Made by a program: the position numbers and the translations under genes
The notes under the pieces: generated by a model
The model's database searches: none
Seen by the model: the letters and a program-made list of their open reading frames with translations, nothing else
Told to the model about the DNA's origin: nothing
Shown: positions 25,892-35,549 of the stretch, in pieces
How the letters are laid out: each line of letters begins with the position of its first letter
Position numbering within the stretch: the stretch's first letter is position 1
Source of the DNA: Caldimonas caldifontis
GTDB taxonomy: Bacteria > Pseudomonadota > Gammaproteobacteria > Burkholderiales > Burkholderiaceae_C
Reading direction: 5' to 3'
Assembly: GCF_002930615.1 (NCBI RefSeq)
Contig: NZ_PSNX01000010.1
Location: 124,001 to 188,000, forward strand
DNA length: 64,000 nt

Positions 25892-28800
25892 ATGACATCC
25901 GGCCCACCGCCGCGCCGCGAGGCACCGGCCCATCCGATCCCGTCGATCACCTTCCCCGATTCGCTGCCGGTTTCTGCTCGGCGCGAGGAGATCCAGCGTG
26001 CACTCGATGCGCACCAGGTGGTCATCGTCTGTGGCGAAACCGGCTCGGGCAAGACCACCCAGTTGCCCAAGATCGCGCTGGCCCTGGGAAGGGGGCGGGG
26101 GGCGGGCGGGGCAGGGTTGATCGGCCACACCCAACCCCGGCGCATCGCGGCCTCCAGTGTGGCCAGGCGCATCGCCCAGGAGCTGAACTCTCCATTGGGC
26201 GAGGTGGTGGGCTACAAGGTGCGCTTTCAGGACCGGCTCTCTGCGGGCGCCTCGGTCAAACTGATGACCGACGGCATCCTGCTGGCCGAGACCCAGACCG
26301 ACCCGTTGCTCAAGGCCTACGACACGCTGATCATCGACGAGGCCCACGAGCGCAGCCTCAACATCGACTTCCTGCTGGGCTACCTGCGCCAGATCCTGCC
26401 GCGCCGGCCCGACCTGAAGATCATCGTGACCTCGGCCACGATCGATGCCGAGCGCTTCGCCCAGCACTTCGCCAGCCGCCACGGGCCGGCGCCGGTGATC
26501 CAGGTGTCGGGGCGGCTGTACCCGGTGGAGCAGCGCTGGCGGCCCTTTGAAGAGAGCCGCGACTTTGACCTGAACGACGCCATTGCCGACGCAGTGGACG
26601 AACTCTGGCGCGAAGGCTCGGGCGACATCCTGGTCTTCCTGCCCGGCGAGCGCGAGATCCGCGAAGCCGCGGATCATCTGCGCAAGCACCTGTCGCACCA
26701 TCCCGCGCACCGGCAGGCCGAGATCCTGCCGCTTTTTGCGCGTCTGTCACAGGCCGAGCAGGACCGGGTGTTCGAGGCCGGGGGCGGCCGGCGCATCGTG
26801 CTGGCCACCAACGTGGCCGAGACCTCGCTGACGGTGCCGGGCATCCGCTACGTGGTGGACACCGGGCTGGCGCGCGTGAAGCGCTACAGCTATCGCAACA
26901 AGGTGGAGCAGTTGCAGGTGGAGCCGGTGAGCCAGGCCGCAGCCAACCAGCGTGCCGGGCGCTGCGGTCGCGTGGCCAATGGCGTGTGCATCCGCCTGTA
27001 TGACGAAAAAGACTTTGCCGGCCGGCCGCGCTTCACCGACCCGGAGATCCTGCGCTCTTCGCTGGCCGGGGTGATCCTGCGGATGAAGGCCCTGGGCCTG
27101 GGGCAGGTCGAGGACTTCCCTTTCCTGGAGCCGCCGCCGCGCAAGGCGATTGCCGACGGCTATGCCTTGCTGGGCGAGCTCAACGCGGTGGACGAGGCCA
27201 ACGAGCTCACACCCATCGGAAAGGAACTGTCGAAGCTGCCACTGGACCCGCGGGTGGGCCGCATGATCCTGGAAGCGCGAGAGCGCCAGTCGCTCAGCGA
27301 GGTTCTGGTGATCGCCTCGGCGCTGAGCGTGCAGGACGTGCGCGACCGCCCGCTGGAACATCAGCAGGCGGCCGACGAGAAGCACCGGAAGTTCGACGAC
27401 GAGAAGTCGGAGTTCATGGGCTACCTGAAGCTCTGGAAATGGATCGAGGAAGGTCGGGGCCACGCCGGGCCCGGTACCGCCTCGCACAAACTGAGCAACC
27501 GCCAGCAGGAGCAGCGCTTGCGCGACAACTTCGTCAACCCGCGCCGCGTGCGCGAGTGGCGCGACGTTCACAGCCAGCTGCACACCGTGGTGGCCGAGCA
27601 CGGCTGGAAGCTCAACACCAGCCCCGCCACCTACGAACAGATCCACCTGGCCATGCTGGCCGGCCTGCTGGGCAACGTGGGCTGCAAGAGCGACGACGAG
27701 GACTGGTACCTCGGTGCGCGCGGCATCAAGTTCTGGCGTCACCCGGGTGCTCACCTGAGCAAGAAGCCCGGTCGCTGGCTGGTGGCGGCCGAACTGGTCG
27801 AGACCACCCGGCTCTTCGGGCGCGGGCTGGCAGCCATCGAGCCGCAGTGGATCCCCTGGATCGCCGGCCATCTGCTCAAAATTCAGTGGCTGGACCCACA
27901 CTGGGAAAAGAAGGCGGCCGAGGTGGTGGCCCTGGAGCGGGCCACGCTCTACGGCATCGTGGTCTACAACAACCGGCGGGTGAACTTCGGCAAGCTCGAC
28001 CCGGGGGTTGCTCGTGAGATCTTCATCCGCGAGGCGCTGGTGGGCGGGGAATGGGAGACGAAGCTGCCCTTCCTCGCGCACAACCGCAAGCTCATCCGCC
28101 AGGTGGAAGAGCTGGAACACAAGTCGCGCCGGCAGGACGTGCTGGTCGATGACGAGCTGATCTACGCCTTCTACGACCAGCAGCTTCCACCCGATGTCTA
28201 CAGCGGCTTCACCTTCGAGCGCTGGTACCGGCAGGAAAGCCAGCGGCAGCCCAAGCTGCTGATGCTCACCAAGGAAGAGCTGATGCGCCACGAAGCGGCG
28301 GGCATCACGACCTCTGCCTTCCCCAGGACACTGAGGCTGGGCGGTGTGGACTGTGCCGCCACCTACCTGCACGAACCCGGCGACGCCCGGGACGGCGTGA
28401 CGGTGACCGTGCCGATCTATGCCCTGAACCAGGTCAGCGAAGAGCGTTGCGAATGGCTGGTGCCGGGCATGCTGAAGGACAAGGTCCTGGCCCTGCTGAA
28501 GAGCCTGCACCAGAAGCCGCGCGCGAGGCTGGTGCCGCTGCCCGAGTTTGCGCAGGCCTTCATCGACGCGCAGGAGTTCGCGCAGGGTTCGCTGCTGGAG
28601 GCCTTGCTCAAGGCCGTGCGCGACAAGACCCAGCTCGACGTCAAGCGCGGCGACTTCAAGCTGGAGATGCTTTCACCCCATCTCTTCATGAACTTCCGCG
28701 TGGTGGACGAGCATGGCCGCCAGCTGGGCCTGGGCCGCAACCTGGCGAGCCTGAAGGCCGAGCTTGGTGCTCAGGCGCGCGGGGCCTTCCAGGCCCTGGC

Positions 28801-29755
28801 GGCCCTGAAGCTCGCCGAGGCACCTGTTGCCGCAGCGACACCACCCACACCCACCGTGTCGGGCAAGGACAAGCCGGCGGCAGCAGGGGCGCCCTCTGTG
28901 GCGTCATCGGCCCGCCACACCGCCTGGACCTTCGGTGAGCTGCCCGAGCTGATGGAAGTTCAACGCGGCGCGCAGAGCCTGATCGGTTTTCCGGCGCTGA
29001 TCGACAAGGGGTCGCATGTCGAGATCGAGGTCTTCGACGAACCCGAGGTGGCCGCAGCGAAGCACCGCGCCGGCCTGCGCCGACTGGTGGCGCTGCAGAT
29101 CAAGGAGCCCCTGAAGTACCTGGAGAAGAACATCCCGGACCTTCAGAAGATGGCGGTCGCCTACATGAGCCTGGGCACGGCCGACGAGCTGCGCGACCAG
29201 ATCATCGAGGTGGCGCTGGACCGCGCCTTCCTGCAGGAGCCTCTGCCGCAGGACGAGCGTGCGTTCAAGGCCCGCATCGAGGAGGGGCGCACGCGGCTGA
29301 ACCTGATTGCGCAGGAGGTGGCGCGCCTGGCGGGCACGATCCTGACCGAATACCAGGCGGCCGCGCGCAAGCTCAAGGACAGCAAGCCTCCCAAGGACGT
29401 GGCGGATGACATCGCGGCGCAACTGCAGCGGCTGATGCCCAAGCGCTTCATCGCCTCGACCCCGTATGCGCAACTCCAGCACTTCGCGCGCTACCTCAAA
29501 GCCATCGTGATGCGGCTGGACAAGCTCAGGAGCGACCCGTCGCGCGATGCGGCAAGGCTGGCGGAGCTGCGGCCTCTCGAGCAACGCTACCAGCGCCGTC
29601 TGGCTGAATTGAAGGGGCAGGGCGACACCCGGCTGGAGGAGTTCCGCTGGTTGCTTGAGGAATTGCGAGTGAGCCTCTTTGCACAGGAGCTGCGCACGCC
29701 GCAGCCGGTGTCAGTGAAGCGCCTGGAGAAGACCTGGGCGCAGGTGGTGAGCTGA
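25892..29755 (+). CDS. hrpA: HrpA-type DEAH RNA helicase
   Basis: Large DEAH-box ATP-dependent helicase, 1287 residues (E. coli HrpA 1300). Motifs in order: GETGSGKTTQ (Walker A, about residue 50), HTQPRRIAA (Ia), IIDEAHERS (II), VTSATIDAERF (III), TNVAETSLTVPGI (V) and QRAGRCGR (VI). Then helicase-associated and OB domains, and the long C-terminal HrpA-specific region (DUF3418-like). A short Ala/Pro/Thr-rich insert sits near residue 980. I prefer ATG 25892 over TTG 25880. It acts on ribosome collisions and mRNA maturation in E. coli. Confidence 0.94.
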   Translation: MTSGPPPRREAPAHPIPSITFPDSLPVSARREEIQRALDAHQVVIVCGETGSGKTTQLPKIALALGRGRGAGGAGLIGHTQPRRIAASSVARRIAQELNSPLGEVVGYKVRFQDRLSAGASVKLMTDGILLAETQTDPLLKAYDTLIIDEAHERSLNIDFLLGYLRQILPRRPDLKIIVTSATIDAERFAQHFASRHGPAPVIQVSGRLYPVEQRWRPFEESRDFDLNDAIADAVDELWREGSGDILVFLPGEREIREAADHLRKHLSHHPAHRQAEILPLFARLSQAEQDRVFEAGGGRRIVLATNVAETSLTVPGIRYVVDTGLARVKRYSYRNKVEQLQVEPVSQAAANQRAGRCGRVANGVCIRLYDEKDFAGRPRFTDPEILRSSLAGVILRMKALGLGQVEDFPFLEPPPRKAIADGYALLGELNAVDEANELTPIGKELSKLPLDPRVGRMILEARERQSLSEVLVIASALSVQDVRDRPLEHQQAADEKHRKFDDEKSEFMGYLKLWKWIEEGRGHAGPGTASHKLSNRQQEQRLRDNFVNPRRVREWRDVHSQLHTVVAEHGWKLNTSPATYEQIHLAMLAGLLGNVGCKSDDEDWYLGARGIKFWRHPGAHLSKKPGRWLVAAELVETTRLFGRGLAAIEPQWIPWIAGHLLKIQWLDPHWEKKAAEVVALERATLYGIVVYNNRRVNFGKLDPGVAREIFIREALVGGEWETKLPFLAHNRKLIRQVEELEHKSRRQDVLVDDELIYAFYDQQLPPDVYSGFTFERWYRQESQRQPKLLMLTKEELMRHEAAGITTSAFPRTLRLGGVDCAATYLHEPGDARDGVTVTVPIYALNQVSEERCEWLVPGMLKDKVLALLKSLHQKPRARLVPLPEFAQAFIDAQEFAQGSLLEALLKAVRDKTQLDVKRGDFKLEMLSPHLFMNFRVVDEHGRQLGLGRNLASLKAELGAQARGAFQALAALKLAEAPVAAATPPTPTVSGKDKPAAAGAPSVASSARHTAWTFGELPELMEVQRGAQSLIGFPALIDKGSHVEIEVFDEPEVAAAKHRAGLRRLVALQIKEPLKYLEKNIPDLQKMAVAYMSLGTADELRDQIIEVALDRAFLQEPLPQDERAFKARIEEGRTRLNLIAQEVARLAGTILTEYQAAARKLKDSKPPKDVADDIAAQLQRLMPKRFIASTPYAQLQHFARYLKAIVMRLDKLRSDPSRDAARLAELRPLEQRYQRRLAELKGQGDTRLEEFRWLLEELRVSLFAQELRTPQPVSVKRLEKTWAQVVS

Positions 29756-29772
29756 CCTGATTGGGTGGCGCC

Positions 29773-30384
29773 TCAGGGCGTGCGCGGTTTCACCGCCCCG
29801 CAGTCGGCGGCCTGCCAGGTCGAGCGGCTTTCGGTCTGGAATTCATGCAAGGCCTGGGCGCCTCCCTTCAGGCCCAGGGTCTCGGCCCCTGCGACGCGGC
29901 CTTTGCCGCGCAGGACCATGTGCGTGGCGCGATCGCCTGAGAGGGTCCACTGGCCCTGCAGGTCGCCGCTGAAACCATCGGGGTTGGTGCACTGCCCGGT
30001 GAAACTCAGGCGCGAGCCGCCGGCCATCACGGGCTGGAAGCGGCAGCCCGGCATGCTCTCTTCCAGACGGGCGAGCAGCGCCTGGGGGCGCGTGATCAGG
30101 GCCACCTCGTCCGGTGTCAGGCATTCCGGCCGGGTCTTCTGCTGGGCGCGCTGGCGCAGCGCTTGCTCGACCAGCGCGCGTTGTTCGGGGGGCAGCTTCT
30201 GCAAGCCCTCCACCTGGGCCAGCATCACCGCCTCGGCCACGTCCTTGCCGTCCACCAGCGTGATCGACTCCGACATCCACAGGCCCGGCCGCGGTTGGGG
30301 GGACAAGGCCTGAGAGGCCGACGCCAGCGGCATCAGGCCCAGCAGGGCGGCAAGAGGGAGGACGGCGAGTCGGCTGGCGGGCAT
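29773..30384 (-). CDS. Exported DUF3617-like protein
   Basis: A 203-residue secreted protein with a signal peptide (LAVLPLAALLGLMPLASASQA, cleaved near residue 26; the first 20 residues of it are hydrophobic). The mature start PRPGLWMSESIT, a central CLTPDEVA and a late SFTGQCTNPDGFSG match the DUF3617 pattern in which cysteines stabilise a small beta-barrel-like domain. Convergent with hrpA (17 bases). No biochemical function is known to me. Confidence 0.75.
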   Translation of the reverse strand: MPASRLAVLPLAALLGLMPLASASQALSPQPRPGLWMSESITLVDGKDVAEAVMLAQVEGLQKLPPEQRALVEQALRQRAQQKTRPECLTPDEVALITRPQALLARLEESMPGCRFQPVMAGGSRLSFTGQCTNPDGFSGDLQGQWTLSGDRATHMVLRGKGRVAGAETLGLKGGAQALHEFQTESRSTWQAADCGAVKPRTP

Positions 30385-30522
30385 CTTCTGGGGCTCCGGA
30401 GGCGGATGAGGGAACGCACGCGGAAGTATAGGAAGAGGGAAGAGGCCCCCGGATGGGTGGACCGTCGTCCGGCTGAGCGAACGCTCTGCAACAATGGACG
30501 CAAGAAGCTACAGGGGGACAGG

Positions 30523-33500
30523 ATGACGGGACGAGGGCGCATCGTCGTGGCGGTGGTGGCCGGCCTGCTGGCGCTGGCCGGTGCTGGCATGGCCTGGTGG
30601 TATGTCGCTGGGCGTGACACCGGAGCCTCCGCAGGCGGCGGGTCGGGAGACCCGGACACGGCCTTTGCCGCGCTGGAATGCAAGCCGCGCCTGCTGGACG
30701 ATCGGCTGGCGCTGGCCGTGGTGTTCTCCCAGCCCCTGGATGGTGCGCAGAACCTCGGCGAACGCCTGCGCGTCACCGACCTGGGCCCGCAGGGCGCCGC
30801 CGCGTCGGCCGCTGCACCCCAGGACGGGGCCATCGTGCGGGGCAGCTGGACGCTGGGCGAGAACCCCCGCATCGCCTACTTCCCCTACGTCCAGCCGCAG
30901 CGGCGCTTCCGCATCGAGGTGTCGGCTGAGCTGCAGTCGGTCGATGGCAAGCCGCTGGGGCAGGCGCATCAATGCGAGGTCACGAGCGAGGCCATGCCGC
31001 CGTCGTGGTACTTCGCCAGCCGCGGGGTGGTGCTGCCGGCGCGCCAGAACGGTGGCCTGCCCATCGTCACGGTGAACCAGCCCGAAGTCGACGTGCAGTT
31101 CCTCAAGGTGGACGAGGCCGAGCTGCCGCGCTTCTTCGAGCGGGTGCTGGGCACCCGCCGCGACGAGGACGAGTACGACTATGGCAGAAGCGGCACCCTG
31201 CAGGGTCGCGTCAGTGCCTGGGAGCTCGACCGCCTGCGCGAAAGCACGCGCAGTGTCTACCTGGGGCGCTTCCGCACGGACGACGCGCCCAACCGCCGGC
31301 ATGTGAGCTTCCTCCCGGTCGAGTCGATCCCCCAGTTGCAGGACCCCGGCGTGTACATCGCGGTGATGGGTCAGCCCGGACGCTTCGGCGAGGACTACCA
31401 GGTCACCTACTTCTACGTCAGCGACATCGGCCTGCATGCGCGGCGCTACACCGGGCGCATGGAGGTCTTCGCGACATCCCTGCGCACGGGATCGGCCCTG
31501 GGCGGCATCGAGGTGGAGATCCTCGACACCCATGCCCGCCGGGTGGCGCAGGCCACGGCCGACCGAGAGGGGCGGGCGTCGTTTCCCAACCTGCCAGAGG
31601 CGGCCCGCCTGGTGGTGGCACGCCAGGGAGGCGAACTCAGTGTGGTGGCCCTGCAGGCCCCGGGGCTGGACCTGTCGGAATTCGACGTGGGCGGCCATCT
31701 GGCGCGGCCGGCCAAGTTGTTCGCCTATGCGGGGCGCGACCTCTACCGCCCGGGCGAGCGCTTCACGCTCTCGGTGCTGGCTCGTGACCCGGATGGCCGG
31801 CTGCTTCCCCCTGCGCCGCTGCAGGCTGTCCTCAAGCGGCCCGACGGGCGCACCGTGCAGACCATGACCTGGCGTCCTGACGATGGTCGGCCCGGCTACT
31901 TCCAGCACGAGCTGAGCCTGCCGGCCGACGCGCCCACGGGCCGCTGGCTGCTGGAGCTGCGCACCGATCCGTCATCGCGGCAGCCCGACACCGCCTGGGG
32001 CTTCCAGGTGGAGGAGTTCCTGCCCGAGCGCATGAAGCTGGACCTGCGCAACGCCTCGACCACGCTGATGCGCGACCAGCCCTTCACCGTGGACGTCCAG
32101 GGCGACTACCTCTTCGGTGCGCCGGCGGCCGGCAATCGCCTGCTGGTGGCCAGCAGCATCGAGCGAGCGCGCCTGGCCTTGCCCCAGGCCTGGCCCGGCT
32201 TCGTGTTCGGCGACACCGACGATGACCGCGTGCGCAAGCGCGAGGAGCTGCCGGAGGTGGCCCTCGACGAGCGCGGTCGTGCCCAGGTGAGTCTGCCGGT
32301 CTCCGTCGATGCCGCGCAGTCCCCGCTGCGGGTGAGGGGCAGTTTCAGCCTGCTCGAATCGGGCGGCCGCCCGGTGGTGCGCTCCATCGAGCGTACGGTG
32401 TGGCCGGCGGCCCAGCTGCTGGCCGTGCGTCCGCTGTTCGACCGCGACGTGGCGCCCGAAGGCGGCCGCGCCGGCTTCGAGCTGATCCGTGTGGACGCGC
32501 AAGGGGTATTCGTGCCGCTGCCGCAGGCGGCCTTGCGGCTGGTGCGCGAGGATCGCCAGTACCACTGGCGCTTCGACGACCAGCGCGGCTGGCATTCTGG
32601 CTACACCACCAGCGACGAACTGGTCGACACCCGCAGCGTGGCGCTGACCGAACGCACGACGGTGGACCTGCCTGTGCGCTGGGGCCGCTACCGTCTGGAG
32701 GTGGACGACCCGCAGACCGGCCTCACGCTGCGCTACCGCTTCTATGCGGGCTGGAACGCGCAGGATGCCGAAACCCTGGGCAACCGGCCCGACCGTGTGT
32801 TGCTCAAGCTGGCGCAGGCCCCGTTGCGCGCCGGGCAGACAGCCGAGCTGCACATCACCCCACCGCACGACGGCACGGCCCTGGTGACGGTGGAGGGGGA
32901 CCGGCTGCTGTGGAGCCGGCGCATCGAGGTCACCACCCAGGGCGCGGTGGTGCAGATCCCCATCGAGGAGGGCTGGGCCCGCCACGACCTCTATGCCACC
33001 GTGACGGCCTTCCGGCCCGGCAGCCAGGGCGACCGTGTCACGCCGGCCCGGGCGGTGGGCCTGATCCACCTGCCGCTGGCCCGCGACGACCGTGCGGTGA
33101 AGGTGTCGATCACGGCACCGGCCAAGGTCGAACCCGAAAAGCGCATGCTCGTGAAGGTGCGCGCCGAAGGCCTGCAGGGCGCACGTGGCATCGTCACGGT
33201 CTCGGCCGTGGACGTGGGCATCCTCAACATCACGCGCTATGCCAGCCCGGCGCCGCTGGACTTCTTCTTCGGCAAGCACCGCTACACGCCCGAGATGCTC
33301 GACCTCTACGGCAAGCTGATCGAGAAGATGGACGGGACCGCCGCGCGCCTGGCCTACGGCGGCGACAGCAGCGTGCGTGACACGCAGAGCCTGCCGCGCA
33401 AGGTGAAGCTGGTGGACCTCTTCAGCGGGCCGGTGGCCCTGGATGAACGTGGCCAGGCCGAGATCCCGCTCGACGTTCCCGACTTCAACGGCACGCTGCG

Positions 33501-35541
33501 GCTGATGGCGGTGGTGTCGGCAGCCGAGCGCTTCGGCAGCACCGAGGCCGAGACGGTCTCGGCTGCCCCCGTGGTGGCGGAGCTGTCCACCCCGCGCTTC
33601 ATCTCGCCGGGCGATGCGGCCACGCTGGCCCTGGACGTGACCAACCTCAGTGGCGCTGCCCAGACCGTGACGGTGAAGCTGGTGGCCGATGCGCCGGTGC
33701 GCATCGTCGATGGTGGCGAGCGCACCCTGCAACTCAACCACCAGCAGCGCCAGACGGTGCGGTTCGCGGCGGAGGCCACGGACGCCTACGGCCTGGGCCG
33801 GTTGCGCCTGGAAGTGCGCACCGCCAGCGGTGTGCGCATCGAGCGCGAGTCCTTCCTGCAGGTGCAGCCGCCGGTGGCGCTGGAGCGCGAGGTGCGGCGC
33901 GTGCGCCTGGAACCCGGGCAGAGTCTGGCCCTGGACCCGGCCTGGGTGGCCCGCTACTTCCCTGGCTCGGCCACGGTGGGCCTGTCGGTGTCCAACCGGC
34001 CGCCGCTCAACATCAGCCGCCTGGTCGAAGGCCTGCTGGCTTATCCCTACGGCTGCCTGGAACAGACCACCTCCAGTGCCTACCCCCACGTCTTCATCGA
34101 CGAGGCCGGCGCCAAGGCGGTGGGCCTGGCGCCGCGCACCCGCGAAGAACGTGCACGGGCCATCGACGTGGCACTGGGCCGCATTGCCGGGCTGCAACGT
34201 GCCAACGGCGGCTACACCTTGTGGGGTGACGGGCCTTACGAGACCTGGCTCACGGCCTATGTGCAGGGCTTCCTGCAGGACGCGCGGGCCGAAGGCTTCG
34301 AGGTGCCGGAGTCGCTCTACCGCGATGGACAGGCCTGGCTGCTGCAGCAGCTTCAGCAGGCGCCCAACCGCTTCCCCACCTTGCCGGCGTCGGCCAAACC
34401 CGACGCGCAGGGGCGCTACGACGCGCGCGAGTACCAGCTCCTGCGCGACAGCCACCAGCGCTTTGCCGAACTGGCCCACGTGGCCTATGTGCTGGCGCGC
34501 GACCAACGCGCGCCGCTGGCCACGCTGCGCTACCTGCACGATCAGGTGCGCGACCGCGCCCGTTCACCGCTGCCCCTGGTGCATCTGAGCATCGCGCTGC
34601 GGCTGATGGGCGATGAGGCGCGCGCCGACGTGGCCCTGAACGACGCCCTGCAAAGACCTTACGGCATCCACCGTGGGGCTGGCGGCTACGAGTGGCTGGG
34701 CGACTATGGCTCCGAGCTGCGCGACCTGGCGATGTCCTATGCCTTGCTGGCCCGCCATGCGGTGGCCCACCCGCGGCGCGAGAACCTCGTCTTTGATCTC
34801 GCCCGGCTGCTGCCCGTGCGCTCCTACCTGTCCACACAGGAGCGCCTGGCGCTGTTCCTGGCCGCGCGGGCCGCCGGTGGGGCAGACGCTAGCGAATGGC
34901 GCGCCGAGCTGCGCCAGGGCGAGGCCGTGCAGACGCTCAGTTCGCGCAGCACCGAGCAGCGCAGCCTGGAGGCGCGCCGTCTTGCGCAGGGGGTGTCCCT
35001 CACCAATCGCCACAGCGATGCCTTGTTCATCGAGGTCGAGACCGAGGGCTACCCTCGGCAGGCGCCCGCACCGAAGTCCGACGTGATCGAGCTGCAGCGC
35101 CAGTGGTTCGACCTCAAGGGCCAGCCCCTGGCGGACGGCCAGCCGCTGCGCGTGGGCGACATGCTCATCGCCCGCGTGCAGGTGCGTGCCCGCCAACGCA
35201 TCGAGGACGGCCTGGTGGTCGATCGCATCCCCGCCGGCTTCGAGGTGGAGAACCTGAACCTCTCGCAGGGCACGCAGGCGCAGGAGCTGACGGTGGGAGG
35301 TGTCAACGTGGCCCAGGCCATGGCCGACGCGCGCATCAAGCACCGCGAATTCCGCGATGACCGCTATGTGGCGGCGGCGCGCCTGGACGGCAACCTGCTC
35401 AATGTCTTCTACCTGCTGCGCGTGGTCAGCCCCGGACGCTACGTCGTGCCCGCGCCCTTTGCGGAAGACATGTACCGGCCGGAACTGCGCGGCATGGGCA
35501 CGGCCCCACCGCCGGTGAACATCGTCGATCCGCATCGCTGA
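30523..35541 (+). CDS. Bacterial alpha-2-macroglobulin (YfhM type)
   Basis: A 1672-residue protease-trapping protein. The thioester motif CLEQ is intact at Cys1178-Gln1181 in YPYGCLEQTTS, in the alpha-barrel (TED) domain, followed by repeated helices. Upstream are MG-type beta-domains and a bait-like region; C-terminal segments (VDRIPAGFEVENLNL) match the family end. The N-terminus has one hydrophobic helix (residues 7-28) with no lipobox cysteine, so it looks inner-membrane-anchored with a periplasmic body, whereas E. coli YfhM is a lipoprotein. Start ATG follows GGGGGACAGG. pbpC follows 8 bases after the stop, the conserved pairing. Confidence 0.93.
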   Translation: MTGRGRIVVAVVAGLLALAGAGMAWWYVAGRDTGASAGGGSGDPDTAFAALECKPRLLDDRLALAVVFSQPLDGAQNLGERLRVTDLGPQGAAASAAAPQDGAIVRGSWTLGENPRIAYFPYVQPQRRFRIEVSAELQSVDGKPLGQAHQCEVTSEAMPPSWYFASRGVVLPARQNGGLPIVTVNQPEVDVQFLKVDEAELPRFFERVLGTRRDEDEYDYGRSGTLQGRVSAWELDRLRESTRSVYLGRFRTDDAPNRRHVSFLPVESIPQLQDPGVYIAVMGQPGRFGEDYQVTYFYVSDIGLHARRYTGRMEVFATSLRTGSALGGIEVEILDTHARRVAQATADREGRASFPNLPEAARLVVARQGGELSVVALQAPGLDLSEFDVGGHLARPAKLFAYAGRDLYRPGERFTLSVLARDPDGRLLPPAPLQAVLKRPDGRTVQTMTWRPDDGRPGYFQHELSLPADAPTGRWLLELRTDPSSRQPDTAWGFQVEEFLPERMKLDLRNASTTLMRDQPFTVDVQGDYLFGAPAAGNRLLVASSIERARLALPQAWPGFVFGDTDDDRVRKREELPEVALDERGRAQVSLPVSVDAAQSPLRVRGSFSLLESGGRPVVRSIERTVWPAAQLLAVRPLFDRDVAPEGGRAGFELIRVDAQGVFVPLPQAALRLVREDRQYHWRFDDQRGWHSGYTTSDELVDTRSVALTERTTVDLPVRWGRYRLEVDDPQTGLTLRYRFYAGWNAQDAETLGNRPDRVLLKLAQAPLRAGQTAELHITPPHDGTALVTVEGDRLLWSRRIEVTTQGAVVQIPIEEGWARHDLYATVTAFRPGSQGDRVTPARAVGLIHLPLARDDRAVKVSITAPAKVEPEKRMLVKVRAEGLQGARGIVTVSAVDVGILNITRYASPAPLDFFFGKHRYTPEMLDLYGKLIEKMDGTAARLAYGGDSSVRDTQSLPRKVKLVDLFSGPVALDERGQAEIPLDVPDFNGTLRLMAVVSAAERFGSTEAETVSAAPVVAELSTPRFISPGDAATLALDVTNLSGAAQTVTVKLVADAPVRIVDGGERTLQLNHQQRQTVRFAAEATDAYGLGRLRLEVRTASGVRIERESFLQVQPPVALEREVRRVRLEPGQSLALDPAWVARYFPGSATVGLSVSNRPPLNISRLVEGLLAYPYGCLEQTTSSAYPHVFIDEAGAKAVGLAPRTREERARAIDVALGRIAGLQRANGGYTLWGDGPYETWLTAYVQGFLQDARAEGFEVPESLYRDGQAWLLQQLQQAPNRFPTLPASAKPDAQGRYDAREYQLLRDSHQRFAELAHVAYVLARDQRAPLATLRYLHDQVRDRARSPLPLVHLSIALRLMGDEARADVALNDALQRPYGIHRGAGGYEWLGDYGSELRDLAMSYALLARHAVAHPRRENLVFDLARLLPVRSYLSTQERLALFLAARAAGGADASEWRAELRQGEAVQTLSSRSTEQRSLEARRLAQGVSLTNRHSDALFIEVETEGYPRQAPAPKSDVIELQRQWFDLKGQPLADGQPLRVGDMLIARVQVRARQRIEDGLVVDRIPAGFEVENLNLSQGTQAQELTVGGVNVAQAMADARIKHREFRDDRYVAAARLDGNLLNVFYLLRVVSPGRYVVPAPFAEDMYRPELRGMGTAPPPVNIVDPHR

Positions 35542-35549
35542 GGACCGGC

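Noticed and set aside
31972-34539. Minus-strand open frame of 855 codons opposite the macroglobulin
   Set aside because: Same shadow effect in GC-rich sequence; no signal peptide, start context or motif, and the plus-strand gene is certain from its thioester motif.
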